A stretch of 64,000 nucleotides of DNA from contig WYBM01000025.1 of NCBI GenBank assembly GCA_011525915.1, positions 78,175 through 142,174 of the forward strand. Direction: 5' to 3'. A program made the translations under genes and the position numbers. This document shows positions 25,301 through 35,000 of this stretch, piece after piece. The notes under the pieces are model-generated. The model was given only the letters and a program-made list of their open reading frames with translations, was not told the origin of the DNA and ran no database searches. Every line of letters starts with the position of its first letter. Positions within the stretch are counted from its first letter, which is position 1. The DNA is from Ardenticatenaceae bacterium (GTDB taxonomy: Bacteria; Chloroflexota; Anaerolineae; Promineifilales; Promineifilaceae).

Positions 25301-26902
25301 CCCCAGACCGGGCAGGCCCCCGGGCCCCTCCTGCAGCAAATAACGCAAGACGAGGGAATCAATAATGATTTCTACCGGGGCACGCTCATCGGTGAAAACA
25401 ATGCCAGTGGGGTTGATGGGCACCTGGGCGATGACGGCCGTTTCCAGCACGGCACGCAACAAGGGGTCACTGTCTGGACCCAACTGCGCCAGGTTTTGGG
25501 CCACGTTGCCGGCCGTTGTTGGCTGCTGCGTTGCTATCAGGATTGTATTCAGGGCACCGGGCACATCAAGGGCATGGACGGTAGGAAAAACGGTAAGCAT
25601 TGTCGCCGTCATGGCCTCTACCAGGCGGCGGTCTTGTGGCGCGCGCCCTACGTTTACGGCTACTACCCCATCCGCCGTCAGGTGTGCCTGCACTTCTTGA
25701 AAAAACTCGCGGGTCGTCAGGTGCCAGGGGATATACGGCACTTTATAGGCATCAATGGTGATGACATCATACGTTTTGTCCAGGCGGTTAAGCTCGTAAC
25801 GGCCGTCGCCGGCAATCAAATTGATGTTTGGTTCATTCAACGCAAAATAGTCTACCCCCGCTTGAATAATAGCCGGGTCCAGTTCAATGCCATCAATGGG
25901 AATCGGCCCAAAAACGCGGCTAAACTGCTTGGGAATAGTACCAGCTGCCAACCCAATCACCGCCGCATGGTCTACTGTAACCGGGCCGGGATTAAAATAG
26001 GGCGCGGCCAGCATGATGCTCCACACAGACACCCGCGGCACAACACCACCATCACAGTAAAAGGAATGGTACGCCTGCCCCTCGTTCAGCAGTAGATAAT
26101 TACAATGGTCTCGGCGAATGACTTGAATGTAGTTATACGCCGATTCCGTCTCAAAAATCTGGCCCTCATACGCCTTAATGCTGCCCTGTGTCCAGAAGAG
26201 GGCGATGGGCAGCAAGGCCAGCAGCAGGGCCACGCCCCACAGGCCTGCTTTGGGCTTGTTCTGCCACAGGCCAAACAGCCCCACCATCAACAACGTCAGG
26301 CCAAAGATCAGCGCAGACAACCGCGACCCGGCCAGGGGAATGACGATGAGGACTGGCAAATAGGTACCCAGCAGGCTGCCCCAGGTAGAGATGGCGTAAA
26401 TACGGCCGCTAATGCGCCCCGCTTCGTTCACATCACGCACGGCCAGGCGAATAGCAAACGGCGAGATACAGCCCAACAAGGTCACAGGCACAGCCAGGGC
26501 CAGGATAACGGCCACCAGTGAGCTGGCAATGGCGCCCACGTTGACGGCGGCCAGGGCTGAGGCCGCCGACCGTAAGATCACACTGGTGAGCAGCAAAAAG
26601 AAAACACTGCAAAAGCCAGTGAAGGTAACGAGGGCATAGAAAAGGTGCAGATACGGCCGTTTATCTGCCAGGCGCCCGCCAACAAAGTACCCTATTGTCA
26701 AAAAGAACAGCACCAGCCCAATGACATTGGCCCAAACAATGTTCGACGTTCCATAAACCGTCTGCAACATGCGGCTGGTGGTAAATTCTACCGCCAGCGT
26801 GCTCATACCAGCCACAAAGACTGTCACATACAGGTACCCATGGCTGAAAGTCCCCGAAATCCCCGCTTGTGCTTGCTGTTTGTGTGCATCTGTTGTTGTC
26901 AT
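25295..26902 (-). CDS. Fused MFS-like transporter / spermidine-synthase-like protein
   Basis: The 535-residue protein has about eight hydrophobic helices in residues 25-255 and a soluble Rossmann methyltransferase-fold domain after about 270. The latter has the spermidine-synthase pattern: AVIGLAAGTIPK (nucleotide loop), GIELDPAIIQAG, GDGRYEL and ITIDAYKVPYIPWHL. True aminopropyltransferases have further substrate residues I cannot confirm, so polyamine synthesis is unproven. The start at 26902 is chosen because an extended -10 box ends nine bases upstream. A longer frame to 26974 would begin before that box. Confidence 0.82.
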   Translation of the reverse strand: MTTTDAHKQQAQAGISGTFSHGYLYVTVFVAGMSTLAVEFTTSRMLQTVYGTSNIVWANVIGLVLFFLTIGYFVGGRLADKRPYLHLFYALVTFTGFCSVFFLLLTSVILRSAASALAAVNVGAIASSLVAVILALAVPVTLLGCISPFAIRLAVRDVNEAGRISGRIYAISTWGSLLGTYLPVLIVIPLAGSRLSALIFGLTLLMVGLFGLWQNKPKAGLWGVALLLALLPIALFWTQGSIKAYEGQIFETESAYNYIQVIRRDHCNYLLLNEGQAYHSFYCDGGVVPRVSVWSIMLAAPYFNPGPVTVDHAAVIGLAAGTIPKQFSRVFGPIPIDGIELDPAIIQAGVDYFALNEPNINLIAGDGRYELNRLDKTYDVITIDAYKVPYIPWHLTTREFFQEVQAHLTADGVVAVNVGRAPQDRRLVEAMTATMLTVFPTVHALDVPGALNTILIATQQPTTAGNVAQNLAQLGPDSDPLLRAVLETAVIAQVPINPTGIVFTDERAPVEIIIDSLVLRYLLQEGPGGLPGLGQ

Positions 26903-26911
26903 ACCGGCATG

Positions 26912-26920
26912 ATTATAACA
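26912..26920 (-). promoter_or_regulatory. Extended -10 promoter (TGTTATAAT) for the MFS/spermidine-synthase gene
   Basis: On the minus strand TGT-TATAAT occupies 26920-26912, nine bases before the ATG. The mRNA would have almost no leader, as for the kinase-like gene at 767. Confidence 0.55.
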
Positions 26921-26963
26921 ACAGCGCAAAATCTGGCAGGCATGTGGCCCAATTGGCAGCCTC

Positions 26964-28940
26964 TTAATCGGCATCAGAATTGAATAGGAGCCGCATCTCT
27001 ACGGCCGTCAACCGGCCGGTATTCTGGAAAATGATCAGCAGCGGCTGGTCATAAACGGTGAAGCTCTCATCCGCCCGCCCCAGGTTGAAGGTGGGGTGGG
27101 CGGCCAGCAGTGTCTCTACTACGTCTGGTGGCTGCAAACCGGGCCAACCAAAACGGTCAGCAAACAAGCGCCAACCATAGAGGGAGGGCAGTCGGGCAGC
27201 CACATAAACCGGTTCATACCCCAGGGCACCATCAAAGAGAAGCTGATGATATTGACCGGAGAGAGGGTAACGCTCTGGTAAACGAGGGACAACGCCATAC
27301 ACACGGTTAGACATGATCGTCAGATAATCACCGGCGGCCAGGCGGGCCAGGTTTTGTTCTAACTTGGCTTCGTCATCTTGACCATCGGCGCCGGTCAGCC
27401 AGGTCAGTTCCTGGTGTCGATACTCACTACGGCGGCGCGGCTGGCCATCTAACAGCATAGTGGCGGGCAGGGCATCGTCCCATTGTTCACTGAGGATGAG
27501 CGCACCAGGGGGCACATGTTCATAAACCCACAATGACCCCACATTCCAGGGGTGTGGCTGCCGATAAAGGTTGACAAAGCTAAGCGCGTAGAGGGTGGTG
27601 AAAAGCAGCACGGCCGTGACCATCCCTCTTTTTACCCATCTGCCCCGAATATTTAACAACATCGCTGCTGCATATATCATTAAAAACGGGGTGATCGGCT
27701 GCAAATAGCGCATAAATTTGACCAGAAATGAGCCGGTAAGCAGGAAGTAGGGCAGGACCCAGGCCAGCATGATAAGTTCGGGGGATTGGCGGCCATCAAA
27801 CTGCTTTGAGCCGCGCCAGACAGCCCAGGCGAGGCCGCCAAAGGCAGCCAGGCCCAACCACCACCCCATACCCCACCGCAGCTGCATCTCTACAAAAAAA
27901 AGATACGGCTGTGTGCCCAGGTATTGGCGGGTAAAGGCCACATCGCTGCGACCACGCACCATGGCCCCCTGGGTGACCACGTTTTCCAGGTAACAAGAAC
28001 GCCAATCTAATGCTGGTATGGTCACCGGGCCCATAGCCGAAGCAGGCGTTATCACTTCACAGCTTACATCAAGGATGGCAAAAGGGTTGGTGATGAAAAA
28101 GGTGAGGCAGGTGGTAAGTACGGCCGTGCCCAACCACCACAGCCACTTATCCTTATGGGTCACGTAAACCGTCAGCGCCAACGGCAAGAATAACAAAACG
28201 GCCGTAAACTTAGACCCCACCGCCAGGCCAACAAAAAAAGAGGCGAGTAACAGGGCACAGGTCGTGCGGAAAGTGCGTTTAGGGCTGGCAGGTGTTCCAC
28301 CCTTTGTCATGGGCAGCACCATAAAAAGAACCGCCGCCACGACAAAAAAGGTGAGAAAGGGGTCAGAGATAAAAAAGTGCGCCAGTTGAATGTGCATGAC
28401 GTTCACTGCCAGCAAGGCTGCTGCCAGCAAACCAGTAGGCGCATTGTAGACCCGTTTAGCCAGCAGATAGACCAGGAAAACAGTACCCACGTCAAACAGG
28501 GCGGTGAGTGCCCGGGCCACGGCCGTGAGATGCCGAAACTCTATGGCCCCTGCCCCATTCAACACATCTTGCGTAAACAACCACTCTGCCGGTAATACAC
28601 TGGCCAGTGGCGGGCTTACAGTCTCCACGAACCGGGTCGCCAGCACACCCAGATAAAGAGGCACATGCCCGTAAGCAAAATCACGGTGCTGGTCTTGCAG
28701 CACTTCAATGCCCGCGCTGGTGGCCTCTGGCGGCCAATAAAAAGGATTAAACGGGGATCGAGCCGGATCAAAAGCCGAGCGCCAGGTGGCTGGCCGCTCT
28801 ATGGTGGTGGCTACCCAGGTGATATACCGCTCATCTGGGTGGTAATGCTGGTAATCATCCCAATCTATGCCTGTCAGCCGCAGGGCAGCAGCTGCCAACA
28901 AAATGACACTTACGAATCCCCACACCTGCCAACGTTTCAT
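26964..28940 (-). CDS. GT39/PMT-like polyprenol-sugar glycosyltransferase
   Basis: The 658-residue protein has about 11 membrane helices. A first external loop contains DYQHYHPDERYITWVA, whose acidic DxE-like cluster matches the dolichyl-/undecaprenyl-phosphate-sugar-dependent GT-C family (ArnT/PMT type). Further helices follow with LLAKRVYNAPTGLLAAALLAVN and VGSKFTAVLLFLPL, and there is a soluble C-terminal domain. It probably adds a sugar to an extracytoplasmic protein or glycan. The start is set at 28940 (MKRWQVWG) because codons further upstream overlap the L25 terminator hairpin. Confidence 0.82.
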   Translation of the reverse strand: MKRWQVWGFVSVILLAAAALRLTGIDWDDYQHYHPDERYITWVATTIERPATWRSAFDPARSPFNPFYWPPEATSAGIEVLQDQHRDFAYGHVPLYLGVLATRFVETVSPPLASVLPAEWLFTQDVLNGAGAIEFRHLTAVARALTALFDVGTVFLVYLLAKRVYNAPTGLLAAALLAVNVMHIQLAHFFISDPFLTFFVVAAVLFMVLPMTKGGTPASPKRTFRTTCALLLASFFVGLAVGSKFTAVLLFLPLALTVYVTHKDKWLWWLGTAVLTTCLTFFITNPFAILDVSCEVITPASAMGPVTIPALDWRSCYLENVVTQGAMVRGRSDVAFTRQYLGTQPYLFFVEMQLRWGMGWWLGLAAFGGLAWAVWRGSKQFDGRQSPELIMLAWVLPYFLLTGSFLVKFMRYLQPITPFLMIYAAAMLLNIRGRWVKRGMVTAVLLFTTLYALSFVNLYRQPHPWNVGSLWVYEHVPPGALILSEQWDDALPATMLLDGQPRRRSEYRHQELTWLTGADGQDDEAKLEQNLARLAAGDYLTIMSNRVYGVVPRLPERYPLSGQYHQLLFDGALGYEPVYVAARLPSLYGWRLFADRFGWPGLQPPDVVETLLAAHPTFNLGRADESFTVYDQPLLIIFQNTGRLTAVEMRLLFNSDAD

Positions 28941-28993
28941 GCTGTGGAACTGGGGCAAAGATGACAGCATACCACGCCGCAATCTCCTGCTAA

Positions 28994-29025
28994 TAAAAAA
29001 GGCTGGAACCATTGTCCAGCCTTTT
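28994..29025 (-). terminator. Intrinsic terminator of the L25 gene
   Basis: On the minus strand AAAAGGCTGGA and TCCAGCCTTTT form an 11-base stem around a seven-base loop, followed by a run of T. It lies 38 bases past the L25 stop codon. Confidence 0.9.
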
Positions 29026-29062
29026 GTCTACATTAGAAAATAAGAGGCAATGTGCCTTAAAC

Positions 29063-29701
29063 CTAGTCTTCTTGTTTACCTTTTTCAATGACTTCGACAT
29101 CTTCCACAGACCCGCCTGCTTCTTCGTCAGCTTCATCAGCTTCAGCGCTCAGTGTATATTCAAAGCGGGCCACAATGGTCTCTGGGTCTGTTAACACGGC
29201 CACGCCCTTAGGCACGTTCAGATCACTCACATAAATAACATCGTCAGGTGAAGCGATGCCGGCCATATTAACTTCAATTTCGGCGATCAGATCGCCGGGC
29301 AAGCACTCAATGTCTACCGCATGGGTCATCAACACAATACTGCCCAACCCTTCCACGGCCGTGTCAGGTTCCCCTACCAAAATCAATTCTGCTTCAGCCG
29401 TAATGGCAGACTGCATATTCACTTCAAAAAAATCTACGTGAAGGATGTCACCACGGGTAACGTGCTGCTGAATTTCGCGTGCCAGTACCGTAAGATTGTT
29501 GCCGTCCAGCTCAATATCTACCAGGTGCGATGTGCTGGCCTGCTTTAAGACGCGGCGCAAGGGACCACGCTCTAATTGAATAGCCAGGGGATCACGCTGC
29601 CCGTAAATGACCGCAGGAATCATCCCAGCCTGGCGCAATCGCTTGACTTTTTTACCTGTAACCGTGCGCGGCTGAGCCGCAATTGTAATTCTTTCGGACA
29701 T
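29063..29701 (-). CDS. rplY: Large ribosomal subunit protein bL25 (CTC form)
   Basis: The 212-residue protein has the L25 5S-rRNA-binding domain in the first 90 residues (RTVTGKKVKRLRQAGMIPAVIYG) and the longer TL5/CTC C-terminal beta domain. It ends in a very acidic tail (EADEADEEAGGSVEDVE). The length fits the CTC type rather than the short E. coli L25. AAGGAA lies before the ATG. It is a single-gene unit with its own terminator. Confidence 0.94.
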   Translation of the reverse strand: MSERITIAAQPRTVTGKKVKRLRQAGMIPAVIYGQRDPLAIQLERGPLRRVLKQASTSHLVDIELDGNNLTVLAREIQQHVTRGDILHVDFFEVNMQSAITAEAELILVGEPDTAVEGLGSIVLMTHAVDIECLPGDLIAEIEVNMAGIASPDDVIYVSDLNVPKGVAVLTDPETIVARFEYTLSAEADEADEEAGGSVEDVEVIEKGKQED

Positions 29702-29871
29702 CTTCTTGTTCCTTGGTTTTCAAATACTCCTCTATGATGAGGGGAAATTTCGGACGAAATGTTAATCTGTCGCTATAATGGCGTTGGTCAGAAGTAATTA
29801 CCACTAACATCTTACCAAACGAAAAGCTTGTCTGCATAAAAGGCAAACAAGCTGTGGAAGTATATCAACTT

Positions 29872-29904
29872 ACGCCAAATCGTCAACTTGACGCGGCGTT
29901 TTTT
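29872..29904 (+). terminator. Possible intrinsic terminator/attenuator before the DUF2267 gene
   Basis: ACGCC and GGCGT with an inner GTCAA-C-TTGAC dyad are followed by TTTTTT. There is no plus-strand gene just upstream, so it may be a leader attenuator or chance. Confidence 0.3.
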
Positions 29905-29943
29905 GCAGGGTAAAACTCCAATCTGGAGGCATTGAAACGAACA

Positions 29944-30342
29944 ATGAGTGAAAACCTGAAAAACTACTACCAGACGGTTCAAACGATAGGTGATTTACGC
30001 ACCCCTGAACATGCCCGGCGATGGAGCACGGCCGTGCTTAAAACCCTTGGTGTCAATTTAGACCGCAAAACTAAAAAGAGGCTCACCCAAGCGCTACCCC
30101 AGGAATTGGGCCAGGACCTGACACGCCTGTTTTGGCTGCTTCACTTCCGTAACAAAGCCATGACAAAACAAGAGTTTCAGTTTGAGGTTTCCAAGCGCAG
30201 CGGCAACAGCGACTGGCAGTTTGCCCGTATGCCTATTCAAGCTGTCTTTCACGGTGTCAAAGACCTGGTTGACAAAAACACCCAACAAGCGGTGGCCGAC
30301 TCTCTGGCCCCGGAAGTGCGTGAGATGTGGCAGAATGCTTAA
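29944..30342 (+). CDS. DUF2267-like protein
   Basis: The 132-residue helical protein matches the DUF2267 pattern. It has a first half ending in TKKRLTQALPQELGQDL, a W-L-L-H-F turn, then KQEFQFEVSKRSG and a second half ending in a parallel QAVADSLAPEVREMW. That gives two pseudo-repeats each ending in a short LP/AP-E motif. Its function is unknown; relatives are often stress-associated. TTG at 29932 is in frame but only two bases after GGAGG, so ATG 29944 is preferred. Its end overlaps the next gene by eight bases. Confidence 0.7.
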   Translation: MSENLKNYYQTVQTIGDLRTPEHARRWSTAVLKTLGVNLDRKTKKRLTQALPQELGQDLTRLFWLLHFRNKAMTKQEFQFEVSKRSGNSDWQFARMPIQAVFHGVKDLVDKNTQQAVADSLAPEVREMWQNA

Positions 30343-32002
30343 TAAACGCCGGTGGCCAGTTGTCCTGAAGGGGATCACCCTGACAACTTGCCACTTGTTA
30401 TGGCTTATCTTCCTATCAGGGTGCAGCCAACCACCGGCGGCTACGCAAAACCAACGCCCTTTACAAATCCACCTGACAGCCGACGGCCAGACCCATCATT
30501 TGACCACCAATGCCACCACCGTGCGGGAACTGCTGGCAGAAGCGGGCCTTGAATTGGGTGAATTGGACGAAGTAGACCCACCGTTATTCACCCCGCTGCA
30601 GGATGATCTGAGCGTTACTGTGGTTCGGGTGAGAGAAGCGCTGGAAATCATTACCGAGAGCATTCCTTACGAACGTAAGTACGTACGCACAGACACGATG
30701 AGCGCCGATGACCAGCCACAAATTGTGCAGCCAGGCAGGACAGGACAGCAAGAAGTGACCATACGCCTGGTTTTTCGGGATGGCCTGGAATTTTCGCGCA
30801 TTCGCACCGGCGAGACAATACTCACAGAGCCTCAAGATGAGGTGGTGCTGATCGGTATCGGTGCCAACCGCGGCATTGCTTATTTTACGGGCATTGTGGC
30901 CTATATCAGCGGCGGCGCGCCGGTATTGATGCGGGGCAGCACGGCCGTGCCTGAACAATTAGCCATAGACGGCCAGCTTGACGGCCGTGTTTTCAGTCTG
31001 TCTCCAGACGCCACACATTTGCTTTATACCCAGGTTAATACCGCCACCAACAGCTTTAACAACAGCTTGTGGCTGGTGGGTGTGGAACCCGGCGCCATGC
31101 CGGTAGACTTGGGAGTAGAGAATGTGTTGTGGGCAAATTGGAATCCTATGGTCACAGATACCCTGCAAATTGCCTATACCACGGCCATCTCTACCGGGCA
31201 GCCCCCTGGTTGGGAGGCAAACAATGATTTATGGCTGTTGAACCTGCCATTAACAGATACCGTAGCCTTCACAATGACCCAAATCATTGATACGTACCCG
31301 GCGCTGAACGGCTGGTGGGGCGGTAATTACGCCTGGTCACCTAACGGCCGTACCCTGGCCTACAGCTTTGACAATGAAGTTGGCCTGATTGACACTCGTT
31401 CAGCTGACCCCAATGATACCCGCCTGATCTTGCAGCAATTTACACCTTACAACACACGTGCCGACTGGGTCTGGGTACCCTCATTAACATGGTCACCTGA
31501 CGGCCGTTTCCTGGCTTTTACCCAACACAATGGTGAAAATGAAGAAGCTATGCAGTTTGACAGCCAGGTGATAGGCATTCATGTGGCTGTGGCTGCCCAA
31601 TTTGTAACCCAGGCAGGTATGTGGGGGCACCTACATTGGGCACCTGACAACCAAAACATTGCCTTTCTGCGAGCCACCGACCCGCTGGACAGCCTGCGCA
31701 GCAACTACACGCTGTGGCTGATGGATGTGGACGGCAGCAATGACCGGCAGCTCTATCCCCTACCCGGTGAAAACAGTGCATTTTCCCGTGACCAATCCTT
31801 CATGGCCTGGGGGCCAGACGGGCAAAACATCGCTTTTATATTTGCCGATGATCTTTTTATGATCAATCTGGCAGACAATAATGTCACTCGCGTCACCCAG
31901 GATGACACACGTGACAGCCACCCCACCTGGGCTCCCTACGGCACCGTGAACGTCCCCGACATTCAGGATGCGCCCCCTTCGCGGCGCACAAACGGCGGTT
32001 AA
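30335..32002 (+). CDS. Lipoprotein with DUF348/G5 domains and WD40-like beta-propeller
   Basis: The 555-residue protein starts at ATG 30335, overlapping the end of the DUF2267 gene. Its hydrophobic leader ends in lipobox LSGC. It then has a ubiquitin-like DUF348 domain (IHLTADGQTHHLTTNATTV), a G5 domain with ESIPYERKYV and a GRTGQQEVT-type turn, and six or so TolB/PD40 propeller blades (WSPNGRTLAYS, WSPDGRFLAF, WAPDNQNIAFL, WGPDGQNIAF). G5 and DUF348 bind cell-wall glycans in Rpf/YabE-like proteins, and the propeller probably binds a partner. It is likely anchored outside the membrane. A longer frame to 30182 is a shadow of the DUF2267 gene. Confidence 0.82.
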   Translation: MLNKRRWPVVLKGITLTTCHLLWLIFLSGCSQPPAATQNQRPLQIHLTADGQTHHLTTNATTVRELLAEAGLELGELDEVDPPLFTPLQDDLSVTVVRVREALEIITESIPYERKYVRTDTMSADDQPQIVQPGRTGQQEVTIRLVFRDGLEFSRIRTGETILTEPQDEVVLIGIGANRGIAYFTGIVAYISGGAPVLMRGSTAVPEQLAIDGQLDGRVFSLSPDATHLLYTQVNTATNSFNNSLWLVGVEPGAMPVDLGVENVLWANWNPMVTDTLQIAYTTAISTGQPPGWEANNDLWLLNLPLTDTVAFTMTQIIDTYPALNGWWGGNYAWSPNGRTLAYSFDNEVGLIDTRSADPNDTRLILQQFTPYNTRADWVWVPSLTWSPDGRFLAFTQHNGENEEAMQFDSQVIGIHVAVAAQFVTQAGMWGHLHWAPDNQNIAFLRATDPLDSLRSNYTLWLMDVDGSNDRQLYPLPGENSAFSRDQSFMAWGPDGQNIAFIFADDLFMINLADNNVTRVTQDDTRDSHPTWAPYGTVNVPDIQDAPPSRRTNGG

Positions 32003-32055
32003 AAATAGGCCCTATCATTTGCCGCGCCACCCAAACCGCTGCAAACTTATACTCC

Positions 32056-35000
32056 ATGAACTCACCACGACGAGCGCGGATTATAACAATGACAGGAGCG
32101 GGCCTGGCCGCATTGGCCTTGCTCACCTGGGGGGCGCTGCGGGCACAGCACCTTTACCTGACACGCGGCATACCTCCTGGCTTGCCAGCCCCCACAGTCC
32201 ATGCCGGGGTGGAACTGGGACTGAACGTCTACCTGAACCAATATAACGATAGTGAGTTGGACGCACACCTGGCCCAAATAGCGGCTATGGGCATTCGGTT
32301 TGTGAAGCAGCCATTTTATTTCAGCCAGGCGTATGATTGGGACGAAGCTGATCGGTTGATCACGGCCGTGACCCGCCACCACCTCACCCTCGTCCCTTTG
32401 TTAGATGGCCACCCACAGCATGATTTTGCGCCGCCAGCGTTAGCGGAATTCTCTGCCTGGGCTGGTGAATTTGCCCGCCGGTATGGCAGCCAGACACATT
32501 ATTACATCATATGGGACGAACCAAACCTGGCCGCCCATTGGGGCAACCAGCCCGCCAACCCCGCCGCCTACGCTGCCCTCCTCACCGCCGCTGCACACAC
32601 CATTCGCACCGCCGACAGCACGGCCGTGATTGTGGCTGCGCCGCTGGCCCCCACCGTGGAAACCGGCCCCCAAAACCTGGCCGACCCGCTCTTTTTGCAG
32701 CGGTTGTATGAAGAGGGGACGGCTGATGCGTTTGACGTCGTCATGGCTAAACCCTATGGCTTTAATACCTCCCCCTATGACAGAGAGACGGCCCTCACCA
32801 TCACCAACTTTAGCCGCGCCATTTTGCTGCGAGAGGTCATGGTGCAAAACGGTGATGGCGGCAAAGCTATATGGGCCGGCAACTGGGGCTGGCATGCCCT
32901 GCCCACAGATTGGGCGGGTGCCCCTTCCATTTGGGGTGAAGTGACCGCTGCCCAACAGGCCGCCTACACGTTGGACGGGTTAAAACGGGCGCGGCAGGAG
33001 TGGCCCTGGATGGGGCTGATGTTCCTGGAAAACTGGCAGCCTGACACACCGGCAGCCGATCCGCGGTGGGGGTTTAGCATTGCCGGCAGCGAAACGGCCG
33101 CCGAACTGGCCCACTTTCTGGCTGAGCAATCCACTAGCGTTGCCTGGCCTGGCTTTCACTTGGCCACCCCCGATGATCCGGCCCAGGTGTACACAGGGGG
33201 TTGGGAATTCTCCCCTGAATTTGGGGCTGACATCGGCCAACAGCCTGATGATCAGTTATACGGTGACCGGGTGACGTTTACCTTTTGGGGCACAGACATC
33301 GGGCTGCGAGTGCGCCGGGCTGACTTTCGTGCTCGCCTCTATATCACCATTGATGGTGAACCGGCCAATGCCCTGCCCCACGATGAAAACGGCGCCACTC
33401 TCATTCTGACGGCAGCTGACCCCACGGCCGACTACATCAGCATAGAGCCCGTGGCCACCAACCTGGAGCCGCGCCTGCATGTGATGGAGGTCGTGGCTTC
33501 GCGGGGGTGGGATCAATGGGCATTACATGGCTTCAGCGTAGGCTATCATCCGCCAGACACGGCCGTCACCATCAGCGCCGTCTTCCTGTTGAGTACGGTC
33601 GTTCTGGCCGCCACCCTGGCCATTTACACAAGCCGCAAAGCCGATTGGCCCGGCTGGTTCCGCCAGGCACGCACCCGCTACAGGCGCCTGGATGATGCCT
33701 GGCAGCTGGGGCTGACGTGGGGTATGGCCGGGCTGGTGACCATAGGGGGGTGGCTAACCTGGGGGGAACAAATGGGGGGCGTCTACCGGCGGCTGGGCGA
33801 CGGCAGCCAACTGGCGCTGACGGCCGCCGCTGCTTCCGTTTTTTACCTGTCGCCCTCATTTTTACTCACGGCCGTTTCCCTCATTGTTCTCTTTATCCTG
33901 ATCACCTTCCGCCCCGCCTGGGGGTTAGCCCTGGTGGCCTTCTGTTTCCCTTTTTACGTTTCCCCCGTCCTCAAACCCATCTTCCACTACCGTTTCTCGC
34001 CGGTGGAAATCTTTATGCTGGTGACGTTTGCCGCCTTTGCCCTAAACCGAATAGTCTACGGCATGCGGCGCTTTACCCACCCTTCCCCCCCGACCCCCCA
34101 CCACCCACCACCAACAACTGTGACCACAGGCGGGTCACAGAACCATGCTCCCTTACTGGTTACTGCTTACCGATTACTGCTTACTGATTACGCCGTCCTC
34201 ATTTTTTTTCTGGTGGCTACCGCTTCCCTGTTTTTCACGGAACGGCTAGATGTGGCCACCAATGAATGGCGCATGGTCATTTTAGAGCCGGCGCTGTTTT
34301 ACCTGGTCTGGCGAGGGCTACGGCCGTCTGAAAAAGAGGTGTGGACCATAGTAGATGCGTTCATCCTGAGCGGGCTGGCTGTGGCGCTGTATGGGCTGTG
34401 GCAATATGGCTTTGACCGGAACAGCCTGATTACGGCCGAAGGCGGCCTGCTGCGCATCAGGTCATTCTACGGTTCACCCAACAATGTGGGCCTTTACCTG
34501 GGGCGAATTTTGCCTTTCCTGACGGCGATGCTGTTGTTGGGCGCGGCGCAGAACGGCCGGCGTCGCCAATGGTATGCCGCCGCCATGCTCCCGGTAGGCG
34601 TGGCGGCACTGCTCACCCTGAGCAAAGGGGCCATTTTTCTGGGGCTGCCGGCCGCGTTCCTGTTTGTGTTCTGGCAGTGGCAGCGGGTAAACGGCCGTAA
34701 AACCTGGCCCTGGGTTATCACGTTTGGCATCATGGGGCTTGTTGGCCTGGCGGTTATTCAATCTATCCCCATGCTGGCCGGGCGGTTGGGGCTGTGGGGG
34801 GAAACAGGGTTGTTCCGCGTTAATCTGTGGCGAGCCAGCCTGAACATGATGGCCGATCATCCCCTGTTTGGCGTGGGGCCAGACAATTTCTTGTACGCTT
34901 ATCGCAGCCGGTACATCTTTGACGCCGCCTGGCAAGACCCCAATCTAAGCCATCCGCACAATCTGTTTTTGGATTTTGGCACACGCCTGGGAGTGTTGGG

